NCBI GenBank assembly: GCA_022448765.1
Contig: JAKUTI010000170.1
Coordinates: forward strand, 1 to 6,125
Source: Pseudomonadales bacterium
Lineage (GTDB): Bacteria > Pseudomonadota > Gammaproteobacteria > Pseudomonadales > Azotimanducaceae
DNA: 6,125 nucleotides
Reading direction: 5' to 3'
Position numbers and translations under genes: made by a program. The stretch's first letter is position 1, and each line of letters opens with the position of its first letter. Below are positions 1-5,960 of this stretch, piece by piece. The notes beneath the pieces are model-generated. The model saw only the letters and a program-made list of their open reading frames with translations, made no database searches and was not told the DNA's origin.

Positions 1-25
1 GATCTATAGCTAATACGTAGTTCAT
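1..25 (-). CDS. 5' end of a divergent gene, possibly glycerol kinase / FGGY-family kinase (partial)
   Basis: Reading leftward from an ATG at 25-23, the strand encodes MNYVLAID with no stop before the window edge; the next codon starts with C. A hydrophobic stretch ending in Asp after a short N-terminus is typical of the first phosphate-binding strand of ASKHA-fold kinases. Glycerol kinases often begin M-x-Y-V-L-A-I-D-Q-G-T-T-S, and a Gln or Leu codon would fit the next base. A purine-rich AAAGGTGA (complement of 39-46) lies upstream with about 13 nt to the ATG, which is long but usable. The gene would be divergent from nrdA. Only eight residues are visible, so the family is an inference from the N-terminal pattern and other ASKHA proteins remain possible. 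Confidence 0.4.
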
Positions 26-62
26 AACGCGTTTTCTTTCACCTTTATTTACCCTTACTTGA

Positions 63-78
63 ACCCAACATGTAGTGG
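63..78. promoter_or_regulatory. Distal, weaker NrdR-box-like palindrome
   Basis: The core at 66-75, CAACATGTAG, fits the NrdR pattern CwAtATaTwG at eight of ten positions, including the outer C and G. The flanks (acc, tgg) fit partly. Read on the minus strand the core is CTACATGTTG, sharing CTACAT with the two better boxes downstream. It lies about 38 bp upstream of the leftward partial gene and about 290 bp from nrdA, so its target is unclear and it may be chance. Confidence 0.3.
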
Positions 79-94
79 TAGGAGCTTTACCTTA

Positions 95-114
95 TAACCC
101 ACAGGCAATCCACA
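95..114 (+). promoter_or_regulatory. Two near-consensus DnaA boxes, 11 bp apart
   Basis: TAACCCACA (95-103) and CAATCCACA (106-114) each match the DnaA box TTATNCACA at seven of nine positions, both keeping the CCACA end. Both are followed by GG, and the second continues into GGTTTTCCCC. They are in the same orientation one helical turn apart, as in cooperative DnaA binding. DnaA is known to regulate nrdAB transcription in Escherichia coli. A regulatory role here is inferred. A replication origin is unlikely because dnaA/dnaN and a larger box cluster are absent. Confidence 0.4.
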
Positions 115-134
115 GGTTTTCCCCAAGGAGTTTC

Positions 135-163
135 TTGCATTCCCGTTATTATCCCTTTATGTT
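135..163 (+). promoter_or_regulatory. Candidate sigma-70 promoter for nrdAB
   Basis: TTGCAT (135-140) and TATGTT (158-163) are separated by 17 bp. The -10 keeps the key T, A and final T; the -35 matches TTGACA only in TTG. Transcription would start near 170, placing the first NrdR-like box just downstream and leaving a leader of about 200 nt. An alternative -10 is TATAGT (281-286), inside the second NrdR-like box, but it has no good -35 at 16-18 bp. Neither is compelling. Confidence 0.22.
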
Positions 164-182
164 GTGTCGCTCGCGCAGATTA

Positions 183-198
183 AAACTACATATGGTGT
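183..198. promoter_or_regulatory. NrdR box (first of the main pair)
   Basis: AAACTACATATGGTGT fits the NrdR-box pattern acaCwAtATaTwGtgt closely, with core CTACATATGG at 186-195 and right flank TGT. NrdR is the zinc-finger/ATP-cone repressor that senses (d)ATP and represses RNR operons, usually by binding two neighbouring boxes. Location 170 bp upstream of nrdA supports the call. The nrdR gene is not in this window. Confidence 0.6.
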
Positions 199-226
199 AC
201 GTGTGCACTCACGATCTCGGAACAAA

Positions 227-261
227 TATCAATGCAAGTTGATAGATCGACAATATCTGTC
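227..261. repeat. Overlapping inverted repeats between the NrdR-like boxes
   Basis: TATCAA (227-232) and TTGATA (239-244) are perfect 6-bp arms around TGCAAG. The second arm overlaps another inverted repeat, GATAGAT (241-247) with ATCTGTC (255-261), which pairs over seven positions with one G-T, around CGACAAT. The two structures share GATA at 241-244 and cannot form together. They could be operator sites for a dimeric regulator or, if transcribed, alternative hairpins. The arms are ATCAA...TTGAT, the reverse of the FNR order, so this is not an FNR site. Chance is possible in AT-rich DNA. Confidence 0.4.
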
Positions 262-272
262 TAAGCGCCGCA

Positions 273-288
273 ACACTACATATAGTAT
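273..288. promoter_or_regulatory. NrdR box (second of the main pair)
   Basis: ACACTACATATAGTAT has a near-symmetric core CTACATATAG (276-285) and the left flank ACA expected for an NrdR box. It contains TATAGT, which could itself be a -10 element, so binding could block RNA polymerase. It starts 90 bp after the first box, whereas known pairs usually lie about two to three helical turns apart. Confidence 0.65.
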
Positions 289-292
289 ATAT

Positions 293-348
293 CCGAGAAG
301 CCAGACCCAGTCTGATTAGCGAGTCATGAGAACGTAGCCGAGAAGCCA
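293..348 (+). repeat. 11-bp direct repeat in the nrdA leader
   Basis: CCGAGAAGCCA occurs at 293-303 and again, identically, at 338-348, a period of 45 bp. Both copies lie between the second NrdR-like box and the nrdA start, in the probable 5' untranslated region. The second copy ends just before the purine-rich ribosome-binding stretch. Function unknown; it could be a binding site or a relic of a small duplication. Confidence 0.5.
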
Positions 349-367
349 AAAAGGGGACCCATCTTTA

Positions 368-3319
368 ATGCAAGCAGAATCGGTCGACCCGAATGACCAA
401 TCTCAACAATCGCCCGAAAACAGTCTCGCGAAGGTGACTGCGCCAACACCAGGTCCAATTAGCCCCTCCATTGCAGCGACCGCACCAGGTCAGATCCGGG
501 TCATTAAACGTAACGGCACGGTCGTTCCCTACACCGAGGATAAAATCGGGGTCGCGATGACCAAGGCTTTTCTTGCCGTCGAGGGAGGTACGGCAGCAGC
601 ATCACCACGCATACGCGAACTCGTTACTGGTTTGGCTGGACAGGTATCGTCAACATTTACTCGTCGTCTACCGTCCGGTGGAACGATTCACATCGAGGAT
701 GTGCAGGATCAGGTTGAGCTTGCGCTGATGCGTTCCGGGGAACATAAAGTTGCGAGAGCCTACGTCCTGTACCGTGAAGAAAGGGCGAGAGCAAGGGAAA
801 GCGGGGACGTCGACTCAGCATCAGACCAGTCGATAACGATCAACGTAGTTCGGAGGGACGGTGATCGCGCTGCCCTCGATATGGAGCGAATTCGAACGCT
901 GGTTACAGAGGCCTGCGAAGGACTCGAAGATGTCGATGCTCAACGCATCTTGACCGAATCGTTGTCCAATATGTATGACGGAATATCGGAAGTGGACGTC
1001 GCTACGTCTTTGCTCATTACGGCTCGAACGTTAGTCGAGGAGGAGCCAAACTACACGTTTGTGACCGCCCGACTTTTGTTAGACCAACTCCGAACCGAAG
1101 CACTTGAATTTCTCGATGTCCGTAGTCAAGGGCAGGAAGACTATCAAGCCACTCAATCACAGATGTTGGACACCTACGGCAAAGCTTTTCAAGCATTTAT
1201 CCTTCGAGGCATCGAATTAGAGCTGCTAGCACCGGAGCTCGGGCGATATGACCTTGTGCGTTTGGGGTCGTCTCTTATCCCGGAACGCGACCTGCAGTTT
1301 AACTACCTGGGTTTACAGACCTTATACGACCGGTACTTTTTGCATTCGAACGAGATTCGGTTCGAGTTGCCCCAAATCTTCTTCATGCGGGTCGCGATGG
1401 GTTTGGCCCTCCAGGAAGCGGACCCCGAGGAACGGGCTGTCGAATTTTACGGACTCCTCTCGTCATTCGACTTTATGAGTTCTACACCTACGTTGTTTAA
1501 TTCCGGGACATTACGGTCACAATTATCGTCTTGCTTTCTGACAACGGTGTCCGACGATCTCGACGGCATCTACAGCGCAATTCGAGATAACGCCATGCTG
1601 TCCAAGTGGGCTGGTGGCCTAGGTAACGATTGGACTCCGGTTAGAGCCCTTGGCTCGTACATCAAGGGAACAAACGGTAAATCTCAAGGAGTCGTGCCCT
1701 TCCTCAAAGTCGTAAACGATACGGCGGTCGCGGTAAACCAGGGAGGCAAACGTAAAGGCGCCGTGTGTTCCTATCTGGAAACATGGCACTTGGACATCGA
1801 AGAATTTTTGGAGCTCCGCAAGAATACCGGCGATGACCGTCGCCGTACACATGACATGAATACGGCTAACTGGATACCTGATCTGTTTATGAAACGCGTA
1901 TTCGAAGATGCCGATTGGACCCTCTTTTCCCCCAACGATGTATCCGATTTACACGATTTACACGGCAGCGCTTTTGAAACGCGATATCTCGAATATGAAG
2001 CATTGACCCACTCCGGCGAGTTAGAACTATACAAGCGAGTTAAGGCGCAGGATTTGTGGCGAAAGATGCTTTCAATGCTCTATGAAACGGGCCACCCCTG
2101 GGTCACGTTTAAAGATTCCTGTAACACGAGGTCCCCTCAACAACATGTAGGCGTCGTGCACTCATCAAACTTATGCACGGAGATCACATTAAATACGTCA
2201 GCAGACGAAATAGCGGTTTGTAATCTCGGCTCAATTAATCTCGCTCAGCATGTCACCGAATCGGGTCAATTAGATACCGAAAAACTAAAGAAAACGGTGC
2301 GTACAGCCATCCGAATGCTCGATAACGTCATCGACATCAACTATTACGCAGTACCAGCAGCTCGTGCTTCAAACATGCGGCACCGGCCAGTTGGCCTTGG
2401 GATTATGGGATTTCAAGACGCTCTGTACCGCAAACGGGTCGGTTATGCTTCCGAGGCCGCTGTAGAATTCGCCGACGAATCTATGGAAGCGATTTCCTAT
2501 TTCGCCATCGAATCATCCAGCAATCTAGCCGAGGAGCGAGGTAGTTATACTAGTTTTGAGGGGTCTCTGTGGAGCCAGGGAATACTGCCTATCGACTCCT
2601 TAGAGCGTCTCCAAAACGAACGCGGCAAGGAATATTTAGATGTCAACTTGGACACGCGATTCGACTGGGAAGACTTACGAACAAGAGTAAAGACGCACGG
2701 TATGCGCAATTCGAATGTGATGGCGATTGCACCCACCGCGACTATCGCCAACATTACTGGGGTCACCCAATCGATCGAACCGACTTATCAAAACCTTTTC
2801 GTTAAATCGAATTTGTCGGGGGAGTTTACGGTCGTCAATCCCCACATGGTTCACGATCTAAAACGCCAAGGGCTTTGGGACAGCGTAATGGTCAACGACC
2901 TAAAGTATTTCGACGGTAGTCTCCAATCCATTGATCGAATACCCGCCGACCTTAAGCAACTATACGCGACGGCCTTTGAAGTCGAGCCGAGGTGGCTCGT
3001 TGATGCCGCGAGTCGACGTCAAAAATGGATCGACCAAGCTCAGTCTCTCAACCTTTACATAGCCAGTGCATCGGGTAAAAAACTCGACGTCATGTATCGT
3101 ATGGCTTGGATGCGTGGGCTAAAAACTACGTATTACTTGCGAGCCCTCAGCGCGACAAGTACCGAGAAATCAACGGTCATAGGGGACAGCGCGCTCAACG
3201 CGGTTGCGTCAGAAGTCTCTCCCGTTGCCGAAACAACAAACGAAGTGCTCATGGGAGAACCAGCCGAGGTACCGCAAGCGTGCTCTATCGATGACCCGGA
3301 TTGCGAAGCCTGCCAATAG
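368..3319 (+). CDS. nrdA: Class I ribonucleoside-diphosphate reductase, alpha (large) subunit with two ATP cones
   Basis: Cytoplasmic catalytic subunit that reduces ribonucleoside diphosphates to deoxy forms, with NrdB supplying the radical. A low-complexity leader (1-42) precedes ATP cone 1 (about 43-140, VIKRNG), a second, probably degenerate cone (about 157-240, VVRRDG) and the barrel. By motif comparison with E. coli NrdA (C225, N437, C439, E441, C462, Y730/Y731, C754/C759), the redox pair is C389 and C618, the active site N601, C603 and E605, the radical-path tyrosines Y922 and Y923, and the shuttle cysteines C979 and C982 in the tail DPDCEACQ. The large-subunit signature region is about 670-687. 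E. coli NrdA has 761 residues; the extra length is mainly the second cone and leader, as in Pseudomonas aeruginosa. The ATG at 368 follows AGGGG (352-356) by 11 nt. No frameshift or missing residue is seen. Confidence 0.97.
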   Translation: MQAESVDPNDQSQQSPENSLAKVTAPTPGPISPSIAATAPGQIRVIKRNGTVVPYTEDKIGVAMTKAFLAVEGGTAAASPRIRELVTGLAGQVSSTFTRRLPSGGTIHIEDVQDQVELALMRSGEHKVARAYVLYREERARARESGDVDSASDQSITINVVRRDGDRAALDMERIRTLVTEACEGLEDVDAQRILTESLSNMYDGISEVDVATSLLITARTLVEEEPNYTFVTARLLLDQLRTEALEFLDVRSQGQEDYQATQSQMLDTYGKAFQAFILRGIELELLAPELGRYDLVRLGSSLIPERDLQFNYLGLQTLYDRYFLHSNEIRFELPQIFFMRVAMGLALQEADPEERAVEFYGLLSSFDFMSSTPTLFNSGTLRSQLSSCFLTTVSDDLDGIYSAIRDNAMLSKWAGGLGNDWTPVRALGSYIKGTNGKSQGVVPFLKVVNDTAVAVNQGGKRKGAVCSYLETWHLDIEEFLELRKNTGDDRRRTHDMNTANWIPDLFMKRVFEDADWTLFSPNDVSDLHDLHGSAFETRYLEYEALTHSGELELYKRVKAQDLWRKMLSMLYETGHPWVTFKDSCNTRSPQQHVGVVHSSNLCTEITLNTSADEIAVCNLGSINLAQHVTESGQLDTEKLKKTVRTAIRMLDNVIDINYYAVPAARASNMRHRPVGLGIMGFQDALYRKRVGYASEAAVEFADESMEAISYFAIESSSNLAEERGSYTSFEGSLWSQGILPIDSLERLQNERGKEYLDVNLDTRFDWEDLRTRVKTHGMRNSNVMAIAPTATIANITGVTQSIEPTYQNLFVKSNLSGEFTVVNPHMVHDLKRQGLWDSVMVNDLKYFDGSLQSIDRIPADLKQLYATAFEVEPRWLVDAASRRQKWIDQAQSLNLYIASASGKKLDVMYRMAWMRGLKTTYYLRALSATSTEKSTVIGDSALNAVASEVSPVAETTNEVLMGEPAEVPQACSIDDPDCEACQ

Positions 3320-3323
3320 GAGG
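3318..3323 (+). promoter_or_regulatory. Ribosome-binding site that fixes the nrdB start
   Basis: AGGAGG overlaps the last two bases of the nrdA stop codon and lies 7 nt before ATG at 3331. This favours that ATG over the in-frame TTG at 3301, inside nrdA, which would add ten residues (MRSLPIGGPY) and lacks a comparable site. The position suggests translation coupled to nrdA termination. Confidence 0.85.
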
Positions 3324-3330
3324 CCCTTAC

Positions 3331-4605
3331 ATGCTCAGTTGGGATGAATATAGCGACGAAGGAGTAGCCAATCAGGAAGTTGGGCCCTCGGCCATTCCAC
3401 TTGCCGAACAATTAGACAGCCCCGAAATAATGGGACCAGCACATCAAGTCGATCAACCAGCCGAGGTGCTCGACACGACCCCTCGCGCACAAATAAAGCC
3501 ACCGTCCACCGAACCCCGATTAGATGATCTGGTTCGTGGTAACGCTTTAAAGGCCGACGTCACGGCAACGGATCATCACGAAAATACCGAGCGCGTCACG
3601 GTTGATCAGAAACGGATGATCAACTGCCGCGCCGACCTTAATCAACTCGTACCTTTCAAATACGACTGGGCATGGCAAAAATATCTCGATGGGTGTGCGA
3701 ATCATTGGATGCCACAAGAAGTCAACATGACTGCAGACGTGGCACTTTGGAAATCTGAAGACGGACTAAGCGACGACGAACGAGTTGTCGTTAAAAGAAG
3801 CCTGGGGTTCTTTTCTACGGCGGACTCGCTGGTAGCCAATAACTTAGTGCTAGCCATTTATAGACTAATCACCAATCCCGAATGTCGACAGTATCTGCTT
3901 CGGCAAGCCTTCGAGGAAGCAATCCACACCCACGCGTACCAGTATTGCATCGAATCTCTAGGCATGGACGAAGGCGAGATATTCAACATGTATCACGAGG
4001 TGCCGTCGGTGGCACGAAAAGCGTCTTGGGCACTTAAGTACACCAAAGAGCTTTCGGATCCTCAATTCACCACAGGCACGCATGAAGATAATCAATCATT
4101 GTTAAAAAACCTCATTGCTTATTACTGCGTCCTCGAAGGCATTTTCTTTTACTGCGGATTCTCACAGATCCTGTCGATGGGGCGACGCAACAAAATGACC
4201 GGCACCTCCGAGCAGTTCCAATACATTCTTCGTGATGAATCGATGCACGTGAACTTTGGGATCGACGTAATAAATCAGATCAAACTAGAAAACCCACAAT
4301 TGTGGGACTCTTCAATGCAAGAACTGGCAGCACAGATGATACTCGAAGGGACTGAACTGGAAACGCAATATGCGCTCGACACCATGCCCCGCGGTATTCT
4401 TGGGATGAATGGCAACATGATGGCGGAGTATCTGCAGTTCATCGCTAACCGCCGGTTGGCTCAAATTGGATTACCCGAAAGGTTTCAGGCGGTAAAAAAT
4501 CCGTTCCCCTGGATGTCCGAAATCATGGACTTAAAAAAGGAAAAAAACTTTTTTGAAACGAGGGTCACCGAATACCAAACCGGTGGCGCTTTGTCATGGG
4601 ATTAA
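3331..4605 (+). CDS. nrdB: Class I ribonucleoside-diphosphate reductase, beta (small, radical) subunit
   Basis: Ferritin-like cytoplasmic subunit that holds the dinuclear metal site and the radical used by NrdA. The 424-residue product has a variable, Pro- and acid-rich extension (about 1-87) and then the conserved core. Metal ligands are recognisable as D165 (STADSL), E196 and H199 (FEEAIHTHAY), E269 (LEGIFF), E303 and H306 (RDESMH), with the same spacing as D84, E115, H118, E204, E238 and H241 motifs of E. coli. The radical tyrosine is Y203. The core looks close to chlamydial NrdB, which has Phe there and uses Mn/Fe; Tyr here points to a tyrosyl-radical class Ia enzyme. Y415 near the tail is the probable Y356 equivalent, and the C-terminal peptide ending ALSWD should dock on NrdA. 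The gene follows nrdA by 11 bp, clearly in the same operon. No ferredoxin (yfaE) gene follows. Confidence 0.97.
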   Translation: MLSWDEYSDEGVANQEVGPSAIPLAEQLDSPEIMGPAHQVDQPAEVLDTTPRAQIKPPSTEPRLDDLVRGNALKADVTATDHHENTERVTVDQKRMINCRADLNQLVPFKYDWAWQKYLDGCANHWMPQEVNMTADVALWKSEDGLSDDERVVVKRSLGFFSTADSLVANNLVLAIYRLITNPECRQYLLRQAFEEAIHTHAYQYCIESLGMDEGEIFNMYHEVPSVARKASWALKYTKELSDPQFTTGTHEDNQSLLKNLIAYYCVLEGIFFYCGFSQILSMGRRNKMTGTSEQFQYILRDESMHVNFGIDVINQIKLENPQLWDSSMQELAAQMILEGTELETQYALDTMPRGILGMNGNMMAEYLQFIANRRLAQIGLPERFQAVKNPFPWMSEIMDLKKEKNFFETRVTEYQTGGALSWD

Positions 4606-4655
4606 CGAGAAAAGCTCCCACCCATCAATGCCTGCACCCTGAGAGATCATCCACC

Positions 4656-5582
4656 TCAAATTGTCCTTAGGCGGACGATCATGTCAGCCAATTCATGCGC
4701 AAACGCTAGCGGCTGATCAAGAAATACGTGGTGCTGCGCGTCTTCGATGGCACACACATCTACGTCGCCGGGGATGAGCGACAACATGTAATTGAGTGTT
4801 TCTTTGGTAAAAAGCTCACTGTCGGAACCGTAGATAATTCCAACGGGGAGTGATAGCCCAGCGTACTCCTCTGGGTATCGCTCGCCACCTTTCAAAGTAC
4901 CGGGTAGGTCCTCGTCAAACTTCCACGCCCAGGCACCACCATCAATTCGCATGACCGATTGTTTAGCGATGTACTTCAACACAAACGCATTCGCACACGG
5001 CTGCGGAGGATAAAGACGAAAACGAGCTTCCGCGGTCTCTCTATCAGGGTAAGCTTTCGCCCGATCACCACCCATCTGTGGCCGATCAGGGATCGGTTCA
5101 TCAGGATCGCGAATTCCCGAATCAACCAGCACCAAAGCTCCAAATCGATCTTGGTAAAGGTCCATCGCCTTGGTCGCCATGGTGCCTCCGAAGCTATGGC
5201 CCACCACCGCCACATTGGTGTCAAACCCAACGGCATCACAAACCCCAACAATCTCTTGTGCATATGTTTCCGCTTCGTAACTGTAGCGGTAATCGGAGTC
5301 TCCCATGCCGGTTAAGTCCATCGCGGCGACATGAAATCGGTCAAGCAACAGTGGAGCAATGAAGTCCCACCATCGCGAATGCGCGTTCATTCCATGAATA
5401 AGTAAAACGCCCGGTTTGGAGCTATCTCCCCACTCTTGGTAGAACACGTCGCAATCATCGACTTCAACCGTGTCTTGCAGCGATTCAACGTCAATCGCAT
5501 CCCAAAACCACTGAGGTACTGACTCTGTATCTTCCCGATCCCAACGTGCCACGGTTTCCTCTACCCTGTTGCTATGGATCAC
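4656..5582 (-). CDS. Alpha/beta-fold hydrolase, substrate unknown
   Basis: The 308-residue protein has the alpha/beta-hydrolase features in order: oxyanion-hole LIHG (H63-G64), the strand ending MDLTGMGDSD (about 88-97), nucleophile elbow GHSFGG with S130, a probable acid D254 in YGSDSE, and the catalytic His H284 in AQHHVFLDQP. A variable lid region lies at about 160-235, with a proline-rich, acidic part. No signal peptide or membrane segment is evident, so it should be cytoplasmic. The family includes esterases, C-C bond hydrolases, epoxide hydrolases and haloperoxidase-like proteins; the sequence does not tell which. The start is GTG at 5582, supported by GAAGG 5 nt upstream. The N-terminal 40 residues are acidic and Trp-rich (QWFWDAIDVE) and precede the core fold. 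It converges on nrdB and diverges from the CDGSH gene. Confidence 0.88.
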   Translation of the reverse strand: MIHSNRVEETVARWDREDTESVPQWFWDAIDVESLQDTVEVDDCDVFYQEWGDSSKPGVLLIHGMNAHSRWWDFIAPLLLDRFHVAAMDLTGMGDSDYRYSYEAETYAQEIVGVCDAVGFDTNVAVVGHSFGGTMATKAMDLYQDRFGALVLVDSGIRDPDEPIPDRPQMGGDRAKAYPDRETAEARFRLYPPQPCANAFVLKYIAKQSVMRIDGGAWAWKFDEDLPGTLKGGERYPEEYAGLSLPVGIIYGSDSELFTKETLNYMLSLIPGDVDVCAIEDAQHHVFLDQPLAFAHELADMIVRLRTI

Positions 5583-5587
5583 AACAG

Positions 5588-5592
5588 CCTTC
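5588..5592 (-). promoter_or_regulatory. Ribosome-binding site supporting the GTG start of the hydrolase
   Basis: On the minus strand GAAGG lies 5 nt before GTG at 5582-5580. There is no ATG in frame until residue 65, inside the core fold, so the GTG is the reasonable start. Confidence 0.55.
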
Positions 5593-5603
5593 GATGGTAG
5601 TCG

Positions 5604-5675
5604 GCCACGTTGGAAAACGCGAGACTGTCAGGCACCATGAACGCTCGAAGCTCAAGCGCAGCAAACTAACGTGGC
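5604..5675. repeat. 8-bp inverted repeat spanning the divergent hydrolase/CDGSH gap
   Basis: GCCACGTT (5604-5611) and AACGTGGC (5668-5675) are exact reverse complements with 56 bp between them. Their centres are 64 bp apart, about six helical turns. They sit in the 138-bp gap between two divergent start codons, where both promoters must lie, so they could be paired operator half-sites. No clear -35/-10 pair was found in the gap. Confidence 0.4.
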
Positions 5676-5720
5676 AATAGATACCGCGCAACCTATCTCA
5701 ACAAGCCTAGGAGTAAACCC

Positions 5721-5960
5721 ATGGCCGAACCCAACATCGCACAAAAGGCACCGTTCCCTGTCGACGTGACAGCGGGCAAAAAGTACTTTTGGTGCGCGTG
5801 TGGAAAAAGCACAAACCAGCCCTTCTGTGATGGCTCGCATAGCGACACCGAGTTCACTCCTCTCGCATATGAGGCAGATAAAGACCGTACCCTTTACTTT
5901 TGCGGCTGTAAGCGAACCGCGGGTGCGCCCCTCTGTGATGGGACGCATAATTCGTTGTAG
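5721..5960 (+). CDS. Dual CDGSH-type iron-sulfur protein
   Basis: A 79-residue soluble protein with two complete CDGSH zinc-finger-like motifs, each expected to bind a [2Fe-2S] cluster through three Cys and one His. Site 1 uses C25, C27, C36 and H40 (CDGSH); site 2 uses C61, C63, C72 and H76 (CDGTH). This two-motif layout resembles mitochondrial CISD3/Miner2 and its bacterial relatives, which lack the membrane anchor of mitoNEET. Proposed family roles are electron transfer or Fe-S cluster handling; the partner is not indicated here. The ATG at 5721 has AGGAG (5709-5713) 7 nt upstream. The gene is divergent from the hydrolase and appears monocistronic within the window. Length and motifs are intact. 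Confidence 0.93.
   Translation: MAEPNIAQKAPFPVDVTAGKKYFWCACGKSTNQPFCDGSHSDTEFTPLAYEADKDRTLYFCGCKRTAGAPLCDGTHNSL

Larger units (their letters stand above)
26..367. promoter_or_regulatory. Divergent regulatory region upstream of nrdA
   Basis: This 342-bp stretch has no credible gene on either strand. It is AT-rich at the left, with a pyrimidine-rich tract at about 31-60. It contains NrdR-like palindromes, DnaA-like boxes, inverted repeats and a leader direct repeat, listed separately. It would have to hold the nrdAB promoter and probably that of the leftward gene. I see no cobalamin-riboswitch core and no intrinsic terminator in it. Confidence 0.75.

Noticed and set aside
92..290. Replication origin (DnaA-like boxes plus AT-rich DNA)
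   Set aside because: Only two imperfect boxes, no dnaA, dnaN or gidA neighbours, and the location upstream of nrdA fits transcriptional regulation better.
170..367. Cobalamin riboswitch or other known leader RNA upstream of nrdA
   Set aside because: No B12-box or conserved riboswitch core was seen, and the enzyme is the metal-radical class I type, not B12-dependent.
1619..2034. Two overlapping minus-strand frames inside nrdA
   Set aside because: They are antisense to the strongly conserved NrdA core; their compositions look like reverse translations of coding sequence.
3301..3330. TTG start for nrdB inside the nrdA end
   Set aside because: AGGAGG 7 nt before ATG 3331 gives a much better start, and MLSWDE is a sensible N-terminus.
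4597..4625. Possible terminator after nrdB (TGGGA...TCCCA, or ATGGG...CCCAT)
   Set aside because: Stems are only 5 bp, the first loop is 14 nt, the arms overlap the nrdB stop region, and there is no T-tract on either strand.
4959..5362. Open frames on the plus strand inside the hydrolase gene (118 and 94 codons)
   Set aside because: They lie opposite a gene with a clear fold and catalytic motifs, their products are Arg/His/Pro-rich without family features, and no ribosome-binding site was seen.
5637..5669. 10-codon ORF MNARSSSAAN in the divergent gap
   Set aside because: Very short, with a poor ribosome-binding site, and it overlaps likely promoter sequence.
5652..5948. 98-codon minus-strand frame opposite the CDGSH gene
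   Set aside because: It is antisense to a gene with two complete Cys/His metal-binding motifs and has no recognisable features itself.
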